From the NCBI GenBank assembly GCA_902489925.1, contig CABUBX010000005.1, forward strand, positions 1 through 50,306: 50,306 nucleotides of DNA, written 5' to 3'. The position numbers and the translations under genes are program-made. The stretch comes from an uncultured Lachnospiraceae bacterium. Lineage in GTDB: Bacteria > Bacillota > Clostridia > Lachnospirales > Lachnospiraceae. Below the pieces are notes generated by a model that saw only the letters and a list, made by a program, of their open reading frames with translations, had not been told where the DNA came from and made no database searches. Of this stretch, positions 25,134 through 33,350 are shown piece after piece; the first letter of the stretch is position 1, and every line of letters starts with the position of its first letter.

Positions 25134-25859
25134 ATGGGAAAAGAGATTTTAAAATTAAGCGAAGTTTCAATTGCTTATGACAATGAAAAAAGATTTGCGG
25201 CCTGCGATGTCAGCTTTGGCATTAGCGAGGGCGAATATGTATGTCTGATTGGAAGCAACGGTTCAGGCAAGAGTACACTGATGAAGGCGATTGTCGGCCT
25301 TGTTCCTGTAACAAAGGGAAAAATTGCAATGAATATTTCCCCGGAGGAATATGCTTATATGGCGCAGACGACAATGATTGACAGGCAGTTTCCGGCAACC
25401 GTTTGGGAAGTTGTTTTGTCGGGCACACAAAAGAGAAGTATGCGGCTGCCTTTTTACACAAAGCAGGATAAACAAAAAGCGTTTGATGCGATGGAAACGT
25501 TTGAAATTTCATCTATGAAGGATAAGCGTATCGGTGACCTTTCAGGCGGTCAGCTTCAAAGGGTGCTGCTTGCGAGGGCGTTTTGCCGAAATCCAAAGCT
25601 GCTTATTCTTGACGAGCCGTGTGCGGGACTTGACCCAGTCATTACCGAAGAATTTTATAAGCTGCTTAAACGATATAATGAGAAAAGCCATGTGACGATA
25701 CTTATGGCCTCCCATGATATGGAACAGGTAGAAACCTATGCGTCAAGAGTGATTATCATGAATCAGACAATGGAGTTTGACGGCTCGGTTACACAGTGGC
25801 ACAATCAATATCACGTGGCGTGCGGAAAGGAGGATTATCATCATGCAGTCGCTGATTAA
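25134..25859 (+). CDS. znuC: Zinc ABC transporter ATP-binding protein
   Basis: 241 residues. Walker A G-S-N-G-S-G-K-S-T at 40-48, signature L-S-G-G-Q at 136-140 and Walker B L-L-I-L-D-E at 156-161, followed by the A-S-H-D switch His. It powers metal uptake with the neighbouring permease and binding protein. The coding end overlaps the permease start by 17 bp, a sign of coupled translation. Metal specificity is inferred from the operon. Confidence 0.9.
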   Translation: MGKEILKLSEVSIAYDNEKRFAACDVSFGISEGEYVCLIGSNGSGKSTLMKAIVGLVPVTKGKIAMNISPEEYAYMAQTTMIDRQFPATVWEVVLSGTQKRSMRLPFYTKQDKQKAFDAMETFEISSMKDKRIGDLSGGQLQRVLLARAFCRNPKLLILDEPCAGLDPVITEEFYKLLKRYNEKSHVTILMASHDMEQVETYASRVIIMNQTMEFDGSVTQWHNQYHVACGKEDYHHAVAD

Positions 25860-26655
25860 TATTTTTTCATATCCTTTTATTCAGAGGGCGTTAATTGTCG
25901 GTATATTAATTTCTTTATGTGCCGCGCTGCTCGGTGTGATTCTTGTTTTAAAAAGGTATTCGCTCATCGGCCACGGGCTTGGGGATGTGGGTTTTGCCTC
26001 AACCTCCCTTGCGGTTGCTCTTGGTTTGCCGATATTATCCGTATCAATTCCTGTTGTCATTATCGCGGCGTGTCTGATTATGTTTTACAGTCAGAAAACA
26101 AAATCCGGCGGTGATGTGACAATCGGTATTGTGGCAACAGGCGCGCTGTCTCTCGGCGTCATTATCACGGCGCTTTCCGGCGGCTTTAATGTAGATGTCA
26201 GTGATTATATGTTTGGCAGTATTCTTGCCATGAGCGACACGGATGTGGTGATGAGCCTTATTTTGTCGGCTATTATTATTGTGATGTATGTGCTTTTTTA
26301 TAACAGGCTCTTTTTAATTACGTGTGATGAAACATTTGCAAAAACAAGCGGAATCAATGTCAGCTTCTATCAGTTTCTCATTGCGCTTTTAACCGCCTTG
26401 ACAGTTGTGCTCGGAATGCGGATGATGGGAAGCCTGCTGATTTCCAGTCTGATTATTTTCCCGGCTGTAACTGCCAAAAAACTTGTGAATAGTTTTAAAA
26501 GAGTTGTCCTTTTGTCGGTGGTGTTTTCAATTATTTGTTATATTTTGGGCATTATAGCATCCTTCATATTTAATCTGCCGACGGGCGCAAGTATTGTCAG
26601 CGTCAATATTATCGTGCTGTGTATCGTTACATTCATCTCAAAGATTAAGAGATAG
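25843..26655 (+). CDS. znuB: Zinc ABC transporter permease
   Basis: 270 residues with seven to nine hydrophobic helices. The Y-S-L-I-G-H-G-L-G-D-V-G-F block near residue 42 is a hallmark of the ABC-3 metal permeases, with G-M-R-M-M-G-S-L-L further on. ATG 25843 is chosen for AAGGAGG at 25827-25833; the longer frame from 25777 lies inside znuC. It forms the membrane channel of the system. No clear terminator follows. Confidence 0.9.
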   Translation: MQSLINIFSYPFIQRALIVGILISLCAALLGVILVLKRYSLIGHGLGDVGFASTSLAVALGLPILSVSIPVVIIAACLIMFYSQKTKSGGDVTIGIVATGALSLGVIITALSGGFNVDVSDYMFGSILAMSDTDVVMSLILSAIIIVMYVLFYNRLFLITCDETFAKTSGINVSFYQFLIALLTALTVVLGMRMMGSLLISSLIIFPAVTAKKLVNSFKRVVLLSVVFSIICYILGIIASFIFNLPTGASIVSVNIIVLCIVTFISKIKR

Positions 26656-26707
26656 TTTAGAAATTTATAAATATTTTTAAAGATAGTCTGAGAAATGGGA
26701 AATCGGC

Positions 26708-26736
26708 TTGTATAAAAGGTTTTAATAGGCTATAAT
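26708..26736 (+). promoter_or_regulatory. Promoter of the glycosyltransferase gene
   Basis: TTGTAT (26708-26713), 17 bp, perfect TATAAT (26731-26736), 65 bp before the GTG start. Confidence 0.55.
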
Positions 26737-26801
26737 GGGCGTAATAGACAAAGAGCGGTTTTTTGTCTGCATAATAAAATACGATTGAAGGGAAGATAAA
26801 G

Positions 26802-27821
26802 GTGAAGTTAATAACTTTTGCAATTCCATGCTACAATTCAGAGGCATATATGCGCAAGTGCGTTGATTCCATACTCCCGGCCGGTGAGGAGGCCGAGATT
26901 ATTATTGTTGATGACGGCTCATCAGACGGTACGGCAAAGATAGCCGATGAATATGCTGCGGCATATCCGACGATTGTCAAAGCCATTCATCAGGAGAACG
27001 GAGGTCACGGTGAGGCGGTTAATGCCGGTCTTAGGAATGCCACGGGAAGATATTATAAGGTCGTTGATTCGGATGACTGGTTAAATTATGATAGCCTGAT
27101 GGAGGTTATGAGGACGCTTAAAGGTATTGTAGATGCCAGAAAGCGTGTCGATATGGTGATATGCAACTATGTCTATGAGCATGTGGAGGACAATAAGCAG
27201 CATGTGATTAAGTATGATAATGCGCTGCCTGAGCGTCAGATATTTGGCTGGAGTTCGGTCAGCAGATTCCGTCCTGACCAGAATCTTTTAATGCATTCTG
27301 TCATATACAGAACAAAGATACTCAAAGAGTGTCATTTAGAGCTGCCGAAGCATACATTTTATGTCGATAATTTATTTGTATATATTCCGCTGCCATATGT
27401 AAAGACACTGTATTATCTCAATACAGACCTTTACCGTTATTTTATTGGCCGTGAGGACCAGTCGGTCAATGAACAGGTGATGATTGGGCGAATTGACCAG
27501 CAGATTTTAGTCAATAAGATTATGGTCGATGCCTACAGTCTTCCGAAGGATGTTCAGAATAAGAAGCTTGCCCGTTACATGCTCAGTTATCTTGCGATGA
27601 TTTGCTGCGTGACATCGGTGATGCTTATTCTTGGCGGCACTGATGAGCATACTCAAAAGCGCAGAGAATTTTGGGAGAGCTTTAAGCGCAATGATTTAAA
27701 GATGTACCGCCGTATTCGGTGGGGACTTAGAGGACAAATCAGCAATCCGATTGGTCCTGTGTCAAAAAAGACAGTTGTGAAGGCATACAGAATTGCACAG
27801 AAAATATTTAAGTTTAATTAA
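26802..27821 (+). CDS. Family 2 glycosyltransferase
   Basis: 339 residues, GT-A fold. F-A-I-P-C-Y-N-S-E opens the protein, I-V-D-D-G-S-S-D-G binds the nucleotide at 35-43 and D-S-D-D at 89-92 is the metal-binding DXD-type motif. No transmembrane helix is seen, so it is soluble or peripheral. It probably transfers a sugar to a cell-surface polymer or lipid; donor and acceptor are unknown. The start is GTG 26802 behind GGGAAG. It is a single-gene unit ending at a bidirectional terminator shared with prs. Confidence 0.85.
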   Translation: MKLITFAIPCYNSEAYMRKCVDSILPAGEEAEIIIVDDGSSDGTAKIADEYAAAYPTIVKAIHQENGGHGEAVNAGLRNATGRYYKVVDSDDWLNYDSLMEVMRTLKGIVDARKRVDMVICNYVYEHVEDNKQHVIKYDNALPERQIFGWSSVSRFRPDQNLLMHSVIYRTKILKECHLELPKHTFYVDNLFVYIPLPYVKTLYYLNTDLYRYFIGREDQSVNEQVMIGRIDQQILVNKIMVDAYSLPKDVQNKKLARYMLSYLAMICCVTSVMLILGGTDEHTQKRREFWESFKRNDLKMYRRIRWGLRGQISNPIGPVSKKTVVKAYRIAQKIFKFN

Positions 27822-27826
27822 AGAAA

Positions 27827-27875
27827 AAAGCAAAAGAAGAAGCAGTACTTTTCTGCTTCTTCTTTTGCTTTATCT
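27827..27875. terminator. Bidirectional terminator with 19-bp perfect stem
   Basis: The A+G-rich arm at 27827-27845 pairs perfectly with 27853-27871 around a 7-base loop TACTTTT. A runs precede and T runs follow, so it ends both the glycosyltransferase transcript and, on the other strand, the prs transcript. Confidence 0.85.
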
Positions 27876-27897
27876 TAGCTGTAAATGGTTACAGCAA

Positions 27898-29076
27898 TTA
27901 TTTCTGACTGTTTCTGTGTTTCTCAATTAATTTGTCAATCTTTTCATATGGGTCAAGTAATTCGCTGATTGAATGGTCGTGGTTGATAGAATCAATGAGC
28001 AGAGCGATATACTTGCTTAAATCAACGCTGACATAGTAAGGACGCTTTAATAATTCCGGAGTCTGGTAGATAACATTTGTTGTTAATACCTTGGAAATTA
28101 AGCCTTCCTCGTAATAGCGGTCAAACTCAGCGAGACCGTTTGTGAAAAGACCGAAAGTAGAAGCAACGAATACACGTCTTGCTTTACGTTTCTTTAATTC
28201 TTTGGCAACATCCAGCATACTTTCGCCGGAGGAAATCATATCATCGATGATGAATACGTCTTTGCCTTCAACAGAAGCGCCAAGGAATTCATGAGCGACA
28301 ATCGGGTTGCGGCCATTGACAACGGTTGTGTAGTCGCGGCGTTTGTAGAACATACCGACATCAACACCGAGAACGTTGGCATAATATACGGCACGACCCA
28401 TAGCGCCTTCATCAGGGCTGATAATCATCAGGTGGTCGTTGTCAAGCTGGATATCAGGTACATTTTTGCAAAGTGCTTTTAAAAACTGATAAGCCGGCTG
28501 AATATTATCGAAACCGCTTAAAGGAATAGCGTTCTGGACACGAGGGTCATGTGCGTCGAAAGTAAGAATATTTTCAACACCCATATCGTGAAGCTCTTTT
28601 AAAGCTAAAGCGCAGTCTAAGGATTCACGCTTAGAACGCTTGTGCTGGCGGCTTTCATAAAGGAACGGCATAATGACGTTAATACGTCTTGCTTTTCCTG
28701 TAGCTGCTGAAATAATACGTTTTAAATCATTGAAATGGTCATCCGGTGACATTCTGTTTTCGTAGCCGCAGAGAGAGTACTTAATATTATAGTTTGTAAC
28801 ATCAACTAATAAATAAAGGTCTTTACCGCGGACAGATTCGTTGATGACACCTTTAGCTTCGCCGCTACCAAATCTAGGGCATTTTGCGTTGATTAAATAG
28901 TTTTCTTTCTGGTAGCCTGTAAAGTGCAGTGAGTTCATGTGCTCGCCTTCACGCTTTGTACGCCAGTTGACAATATAGTCATTGACCTTTTTTCCTAATT
29001 CACTGCAGCTTTCCAGTGCAACAATTCCCAGCTCACCTACCGGGATACTTTTAGTAAAGTTATCATTCTGACTCAT
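27898..29076 (-). CDS. prs: Ribose-phosphate pyrophosphokinase, long form
   Basis: 392 residues versus about 315 for the usual enzyme; the extra length is mostly N-terminal. It makes PRPP from ribose-5-phosphate and ATP for nucleotides, His, Trp and NAD. M-P-F-L-Y-E-S-R-Q-H-K-R-S at 136-148 is the ATP-site segment and F-D-A-H-D-P follows. The PRPP loop at about 274-287 reads F-I-I-D-D-M-I-S-S-G-E-S instead of the usual D-D-M-I-D-T-G-G-T, a notable divergence. GGAGG precedes ATG. Monocistronic, with a shared terminator downstream. A specialised PRPP synthetase-like enzyme is the alternative. Confidence 0.85.
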   Translation of the reverse strand: MSQNDNFTKSIPVGELGIVALESCSELGKKVNDYIVNWRTKREGEHMNSLHFTGYQKENYLINAKCPRFGSGEAKGVINESVRGKDLYLLVDVTNYNIKYSLCGYENRMSPDDHFNDLKRIISAATGKARRINVIMPFLYESRQHKRSKRESLDCALALKELHDMGVENILTFDAHDPRVQNAIPLSGFDNIQPAYQFLKALCKNVPDIQLDNDHLMIISPDEGAMGRAVYYANVLGVDVGMFYKRRDYTTVVNGRNPIVAHEFLGASVEGKDVFIIDDMISSGESMLDVAKELKKRKARRVFVASTFGLFTNGLAEFDRYYEEGLISKVLTTNVIYQTPELLKRPYYVSVDLSKYIALLIDSINHDHSISELLDPYEKIDKLIEKHRNSQK

Positions 29077-29209
29077 GATTTACCTCCGTATATGCATGTG
29101 CATAATCTATAATCTCATCACCATTGTAAACAATTTGACAAAAAATGACAAGGGTTTAAACTGCTATTTTCTGAAATACACAAAAAATGTAAAATTTTTG
29201 TAAAAATTT

Positions 29210-30196
29210 TTATGAAATTGCCTTTTTAATTCTTATATCGTCACCAATAATCAAAGTAACCTGATAATTGCTTACGAGTCTTGAAAATATACGCTCGCTG
29301 TATGTCGCCTGCAGGTCATCCAGAGACAGATTCGTGGAAATAATTGTAGACTTCTTTTGCAGCAGCCGGCTGTTTAGGCAGGAAAAAAGCCGGGAGGCCG
29401 TAAAGAAGTTGTTCATCTCCGTGCCTAAATCGTCGATGATTAAAAGGTCGCACTCCTTGATGTATTCCGGCATTTCATCGACAGCCTCGCTGTCCTCATC
29501 ACGGCCGAAGGTGTGCTTTTCAAGTACCTCGACAAGCTGTGGGGCAGACAGATAGATGACTGTGTGGGCTGTGTCGAGAAGCTCTTTGGCGATACAATTG
29601 GAAAGAAAGGTTTTTCCGACACCGGTATGACCGTAAAACAGAAGATTGCCGCCAAGTGTATCAAAGTGCTTAATAAAGCGCATACATGTTTTGAGCACTG
29701 AGGCCATATTTTCACGGGGGCTGATGCCAAGACGCGAATCCTTAACATCAGAATAGTAGTTGATATCAAAAATATCAAAATTTTCCTCGTTTAGTCTGTC
29801 CATAATATTTGACTGGGCATAGACAAGGTCAACAACGGCCTGCTTAAAGCAGTGGCATTTTTCATCACCGATGAAACCGGTATCCTTACAGTCGGGACAG
29901 CGGTATGACGGTTCAAGATAATCTGCGGGATAACCGGCAGCAGTGAGCAGGGCTGCTTTTTTGGCCTCAAGTGCTTTAAGCTCACGGTGCAGTGTGTCAG
30001 GATTGATACTTTGACCTGAAATCTTGGCTCGGGCAAAATTTCCGGCAGTTTCCGCAATCATCTCGTCGAGACGGGAAAATCCGGGAACCTGTGCGTAAAC
30101 CTCCTGACGGTGCTGCTGTACCTTGGCGGCGGCAGACTGACGGGCTAAATCATATTGACGCATAATAAGGTTATACTGTGAATTTTTCAGTGCCAT
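29210..30196 (-). CDS. dnaI: DnaI/DnaC-type helicase loader ATPase
   Basis: 328 residues. The N-terminal half has Y-R-C-P-D-C followed by K-C-H-C near 99-116, a zinc-binding pattern like that of the DnaI loader. The AAA+ half has Walker A G-H-T-G-V-G-K-T at 189-196 and Walker B L-L-I-I-D-D-L-G near 251. It would load the replicative helicase at origins and restarts. GAAAGGAG lies just before ATG. It follows dnaD by 15 bp, giving a replication-initiation operon. The dnaC name is used in some genomes. Confidence 0.85.
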   Translation of the reverse strand: MALKNSQYNLIMRQYDLARQSAAAKVQQHRQEVYAQVPGFSRLDEMIAETAGNFARAKISGQSINPDTLHRELKALEAKKAALLTAAGYPADYLEPSYRCPDCKDTGFIGDEKCHCFKQAVVDLVYAQSNIMDRLNEENFDIFDINYYSDVKDSRLGISPRENMASVLKTCMRFIKHFDTLGGNLLFYGHTGVGKTFLSNCIAKELLDTAHTVIYLSAPQLVEVLEKHTFGRDEDSEAVDEMPEYIKECDLLIIDDLGTEMNNFFTASRLFSCLNSRLLQKKSTIISTNLSLDDLQATYSERIFSRLVSNYQVTLIIGDDIRIKKAIS

Positions 30197-30211
30197 GAGA
30201 TACTCCTTTCA

Positions 30212-31303
30212 TTAGTGTTTCTGAAGCTTTTTAGCGAGCTTTTGCTCAAGTTCATTGTAATTGTAAACGCGCTGGTCGAAATTGCCGAAACGGCTGCCAT
30301 AGCGGCGCACACCGTCTTTTTGTCCGTTTTCCTTTGAAGTATCGGTTTTTTTTGCATCCGAATACTTTGATGTATTTCTTTTAGAGGCTTCATAGGCGGC
30401 ATCGAGCGCTTTGACATCGTCTATATTCGTGACCTTCTTATTCTTCCAGTTTTTCAGGATTTTATCAGTATATTCAAAGCTTGGATTGTGAGTGGCAAGC
30501 ATCGTCCGGCTGCAGGCCTCTAAAATCAGAGGCATCGGAAAACAATAGTCCTCATGCCAGCGTTTGATAAAGGTGATTTCGCCCTCGGTCGGCGCACGCC
30601 CTGTAATTCCGAAAGCCTTCAAAACAGCATAGTAAGTTTTGTTGTATGTACTGCTTTCATTTTTTGCTTCAGAAACCGTTTTAATACCCTTTTCCGCCCA
30701 CGATATGGCGACACGCTCAATATAATGGATGCTGTGGTGATTGTTGGAAACGCAGTATTCAAAAAGATATTCGATTAAGTCAATAGAAAAACCAAGTTTT
30801 TCATGGAAAAATACAATCGTATTGGTGTCGGTCTGGCTCAGCGGCCGTCCGAGATATTGCTGAATGACGAAAAATAACTTGTCGCCGTCATTTTGTGTAC
30901 TGAAATTAAGAATTTCATTCATCGTATAAGCGGGCTTTGTAAAATCACGGGCCTCGGCGGCAGCAGCCTGATGGGAGGCTTTTGCGGTTTGGGTGCGCGC
31001 GGCCGTATTGATATCGCGCATAATAATTTCTTCAATGCAATTACCGGCGGTATCGGTAATCAGGGCAATGAGACCTTCGCTTTGCCAATACTTCAAGGCG
31101 CGTGTAATATCGCCTTCTGTGAGTCCAAGCGTGTCTGCCATTGCGGTTACTGAAAGCTTTGCGTCGGCGCTGTTTTGCCATCGGTAGAGATACAGGTAAA
31201 CGCGTAGGAAGTCACCGTTGGCTCTTGGCATGTATGTATCGAAAAAAATGTTGGGAATAGATGTCACAGCCGATACGGGTGTGGCATGAAGCTTTAATAC
31301 CAT
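30212..31303 (-). CDS. dnaD: DnaD-domain replication initiation protein
   Basis: 363 residues. The start at 31303 is chosen for GGGGAG at 31311-31316; the upstream in-frame start at 31336 lacks a site. An N-terminal winged-helix region (F-L-R-V-Y-L-Y-L-Y-R-W to A-L-K-Y-W-Q-S-E-G-L-I) is followed by two DnaB/DnaD-type helical domains. The second carries Y-T-D-K-I-L-K-N-W, the YxxxIxxxW motif used for DNA binding, then a Lys/Arg tail. It helps recruit the loader and helicase to open DNA. DnaI follows. DnaA boxes and an extended -10 promoter lie upstream, suggesting control by DnaA. Confidence 0.88.
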   Translation of the reverse strand: MVLKLHATPVSAVTSIPNIFFDTYMPRANGDFLRVYLYLYRWQNSADAKLSVTAMADTLGLTEGDITRALKYWQSEGLIALITDTAGNCIEEIIMRDINTAARTQTAKASHQAAAAEARDFTKPAYTMNEILNFSTQNDGDKLFFVIQQYLGRPLSQTDTNTIVFFHEKLGFSIDLIEYLFEYCVSNNHHSIHYIERVAISWAEKGIKTVSEAKNESSTYNKTYYAVLKAFGITGRAPTEGEITFIKRWHEDYCFPMPLILEACSRTMLATHNPSFEYTDKILKNWKNKKVTNIDDVKALDAAYEASKRNTSKYSDAKKTDTSKENGQKDGVRRYGSRFGNFDQRVYNYNELEQKLAKKLQKH

Positions 31304-31353
31304 AAAATATCTCCCCTCAAAATCATGAATAAGCACTATTTTTTATCATGCTT

Positions 31354-31362
31354 ATTATAGCA
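31354..31362 (-). promoter_or_regulatory. Extended -10 promoter of dnaD-dnaI
   Basis: On the minus strand TG-C-TATAAT, an extended -10 with a perfect hexamer; the -35 is weak. ATAAGCA/TGCTTAT (31329-31335 and 31349-31355) forms an inverted repeat across the start region. Confidence 0.55.
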
Positions 31363-31418
31363 CGAATCGCAAAAATTGAGAATAGCCACAATCTGTCAGT
31401 CGTTATAAGGAGAGTGAA

Positions 31419-31445
31419 TGTGGAAAATGTGGATAATGTGGATAA
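31419..31445 (-). promoter_or_regulatory. Three head-to-tail DnaA boxes
   Basis: Nine-base units with no spacers: TGTGGAAAA (31419), TGTGGATAA (31428), TGTGGATAA (31437). The last two are perfect reverse DnaA boxes (TTATCCACA) and the first has one mismatch. They lie about 60-85 bp upstream of the dnaD -10 element. Confidence 0.75.
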
Positions 31446-31555
31446 AAAGTGGACATAATTGAGAGACAAAGATTATGAAAGTTGAAAAAACAGTATTTAT
31501 ATCGCATAAACTCAGTATATGTCGAAAAAGCGAAGAACATATTATGTAAATAAAA

Positions 31556-31612
31556 ATATCCACAATGTTTATACACAAAAACCGTGTATAAACTTGTGGA
31601 TATTGTGGATAA
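31556..31612. promoter_or_regulatory. DnaA-box inverted repeat plus tandem boxes after murC
   Basis: ATATCCACA (31556), TTATACACA (31569, perfect), CGTGTATAA (31583), TGTGGATAT (31595) and TGTGGATAA (31604, perfect). Arms 31556-31576 and 31584-31603 pair over 20 bp with a single bulged T, around a 7-base loop. The last box abuts the murC stop codon. On the minus strand a T-rich tract follows the stem, so it could also end murC transcription. Confidence 0.7.
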
Positions 31613-32992
31613 CTATTTTGAAAGTAGATTTTCTCCAATGTTTACAACATCTCCGGCACCCATAGTTATCAACAAATCGCCGTGGGTACATTTTTCGGAT
31701 AAAAATTTTTCAATTTCTTCAAAAGACGGAAAATAGTAAACAGGCACACCCTTTTTTTCAATGAGCTTTTGGATGTCTGTCGAATGAATATCACCCGGGT
31801 CGTTTTCCCTTGCTGCAAAAATATCTGCCAGCACAACCTTGTCTGCAAGGGAGAGTGCTTCTGCAAATTCGTGCAGGAAAGCCTTCGTTCTTGTGTAAGT
31901 ATGCGGCTGGAAGACACACCAGATGTCTTTGTGCGGATAATTTTTAGCGGCAGTTAATGTCGCGGCAATTTCCGTCGGATGATGAGCATAGTCATCAATT
32001 ACGGTGACACCGTTAAATTCACCTTTATATTCGAAACGTCTGTCTGTCCCATCAAAGGCTTTAAGGCCGGATTTAACAGCTTCAAAAGGAAGTTGAAGAG
32101 CCTCAGCAGTGGCAACAGCGGAGAGTGCATTGGATACGTTGTGAAGCCCTGTTACACTCAGCTCAATATGGTCAATAAAAGAGTCGTTGTGATAGAGATC
32201 AAAGCGACCGGCGCCGAGCTCATTAAACGTAATGTTTTTTGCATGGTATTCAAAGCAGTCTTCCAAACCGTAAGTGATGACGCGGCATTTAAGATTTTCG
32301 GTAATCTCGTTGATATTGTCGATTTCGCCATTGATGATTAATGTGCCGTCATCAGGAAGCTTTTCGGCGAAAGCCTTAAAGGAGTGACGGATGTCGTCAA
32401 TGTCCTTAAAGAAATCCAGATGGTCTTCTTCTATATTTAATATCACTTCAATTTTTGGATTAAACTTTAAGAAGCTGTTTGTATACTCACAGGCTTCTGT
32501 GATGAAGTTTTCTGAGCGGCCGATACGAATATTGCCGTGAATGGCTTTTAAAATACCTCCGACGGAAATTGTCGGGTCGGTTTTTGCCTGTAAAAAAATA
32601 TGTGTCAGCATAGAAGTTGTCGTTGTCTTACCGTGAGTGCCGGCAACAGCGACGGAGTTTTTGTAGTGGGACATCATTTGGCCGAGCAGCTCAGCACGGT
32701 CAAGCATCGGTATGCCTTTTCTTACGGCCTCTGCAAATTCGGGATTATCGGGATGAATAGCTGCGGTATAAACAACAGCATCAATGTCATCGGTAATATT
32801 TTGTGCACACTGGCCATAGGCAATATGTACGCCCTTGGCTTCGAGATGCTTTGTAATTGCTGACGGCGCGCGGTCAGAGCCGCAGATTGTAAAACCTCTG
32901 TCCAAAAGAATTTCGGCAAGGCCACTCATACTGATACCGCCAATACCCATAAAATGAATTTTTTCCGGTATATTAAAATTAATATGGTACAT
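31613..32992 (-). CDS. murC: UDP-N-acetylmuramate-L-alanine ligase
   Basis: 459 residues. It adds L-alanine to UDP-MurNAc, first step of the peptidoglycan stem. Motifs: G-I-G-G-I-S-M-S-G at 16-24 (UDP-substrate domain), ATP loop G-T-H-G-K-T-T-T at 118-125, E-A-C-E-Y-T-N-S-F, D-D-Y-A-H-H-P-T-E in the C-domain and F-Q-P-H-T-Y-T-R-T. The start at 32992 fits the family; the frame from 33004 would have its AGG touching the start. A weak AGGA lies about 11 bp upstream. DnaA boxes begin right after its stop codon. Confidence 0.92.
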   Translation of the reverse strand: MYHINFNIPEKIHFMGIGGISMSGLAEILLDRGFTICGSDRAPSAITKHLEAKGVHIAYGQCAQNITDDIDAVVYTAAIHPDNPEFAEAVRKGIPMLDRAELLGQMMSHYKNSVAVAGTHGKTTTTSMLTHIFLQAKTDPTISVGGILKAIHGNIRIGRSENFITEACEYTNSFLKFNPKIEVILNIEEDHLDFFKDIDDIRHSFKAFAEKLPDDGTLIINGEIDNINEITENLKCRVITYGLEDCFEYHAKNITFNELGAGRFDLYHNDSFIDHIELSVTGLHNVSNALSAVATAEALQLPFEAVKSGLKAFDGTDRRFEYKGEFNGVTVIDDYAHHPTEIAATLTAAKNYPHKDIWCVFQPHTYTRTKAFLHEFAEALSLADKVVLADIFAARENDPGDIHSTDIQKLIEKKGVPVYYFPSFEEIEKFLSEKCTHGDLLITMGAGDVVNIGENLLSK

Positions 32993-33042
32993 AAATGAAC
33001 ACATCCTATCTAAGTTATTGGGGAATACAAAAACCCATCATT

Positions 33043-33072
33043 ATTATAAACTCAGTCGAGGGTAAAAGTAAA
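33043..33072 (-). promoter_or_regulatory. Possible promoter of murC
   Basis: Minus strand: TTTACT (33067-33072), 18 bp, TATAAT (33043-33048). Confidence 0.4.
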
Positions 33073-33194
33073 GATTTTATTAAAAATCCCCAAGAAAGTT
33101 TGGATTTCATGCCTGTTTTGTACGGCAGTTCGTATGACAAAAAATCCCAAAAATGGAAAAATAGATAAAAACAGAATGTGAAATTTGTGCAAAA

Positions 33195-33204
33195 TTGTCG
33201 AAAA
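33195..33204 (+). promoter_or_regulatory. Spo0A-box-like site upstream of glgC
   Basis: TTGTCGAAAA contains the perfect TGTCGAA core and lies about 80-90 bp before the glgC -35. A seven-base match is expected a few times by chance in 50 kb, so this is tentative. Confidence 0.3.
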
Positions 33205-33283
33205 AACTTTTAAAACCTCAAAAAAGAAATATTGAATATAGATAAAAAAAGTATAAAAATACAAGAATAATTGGTAAAAAGTG

Positions 33284-33312
33284 TTCACATTTTCGGTGAA
33301 TGGTGCTATAAT
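33284..33312 (+). promoter_or_regulatory. Sigma-A promoter of glgC-glgD
   Basis: TTCACA (33284-33289, one mismatch), 17 bp, TATAAT (33307-33312) with an extended TG-C before it. Start of transcription near 33319. Confidence 0.75.
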
Positions 33313-33350
33313 ATATGACATAAACTAATTAAACAACAAGAGGTGGTAAC

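Larger units (their letters stand above)
31304..31612. other. murC-dnaD intergenic region of 309 bp (origin-like arrangement)
   Basis: It contains two DnaA-box clusters (31419-31445, 31556-31612) separated by about 110 bp of A+T-rich DNA, a TGTCGAA Spo0A-type core at 31520-31526, and the extended -10 promoter near 31354. No gene was found in it. dnaA and dnaN are not nearby, so it is probably not the chromosome origin. Confidence 0.6.
32993..33350. other. Divergent murC-glgC intergenic region of 358 bp
   Basis: It holds the candidate murC promoter (33043-33072), a TTGTCGAAAA Spo0A-type box (33195-33204), a long A-rich tract and the glgC promoter (33284-33312). No gene was found in it. Confidence 0.5.

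Noticed and set aside
31304..31612. Chromosomal replication origin
   Set aside because: DnaA boxes are dense, but dnaA, dnaN and the usual origin neighbours are absent; a regulatory or auxiliary role is more likely.
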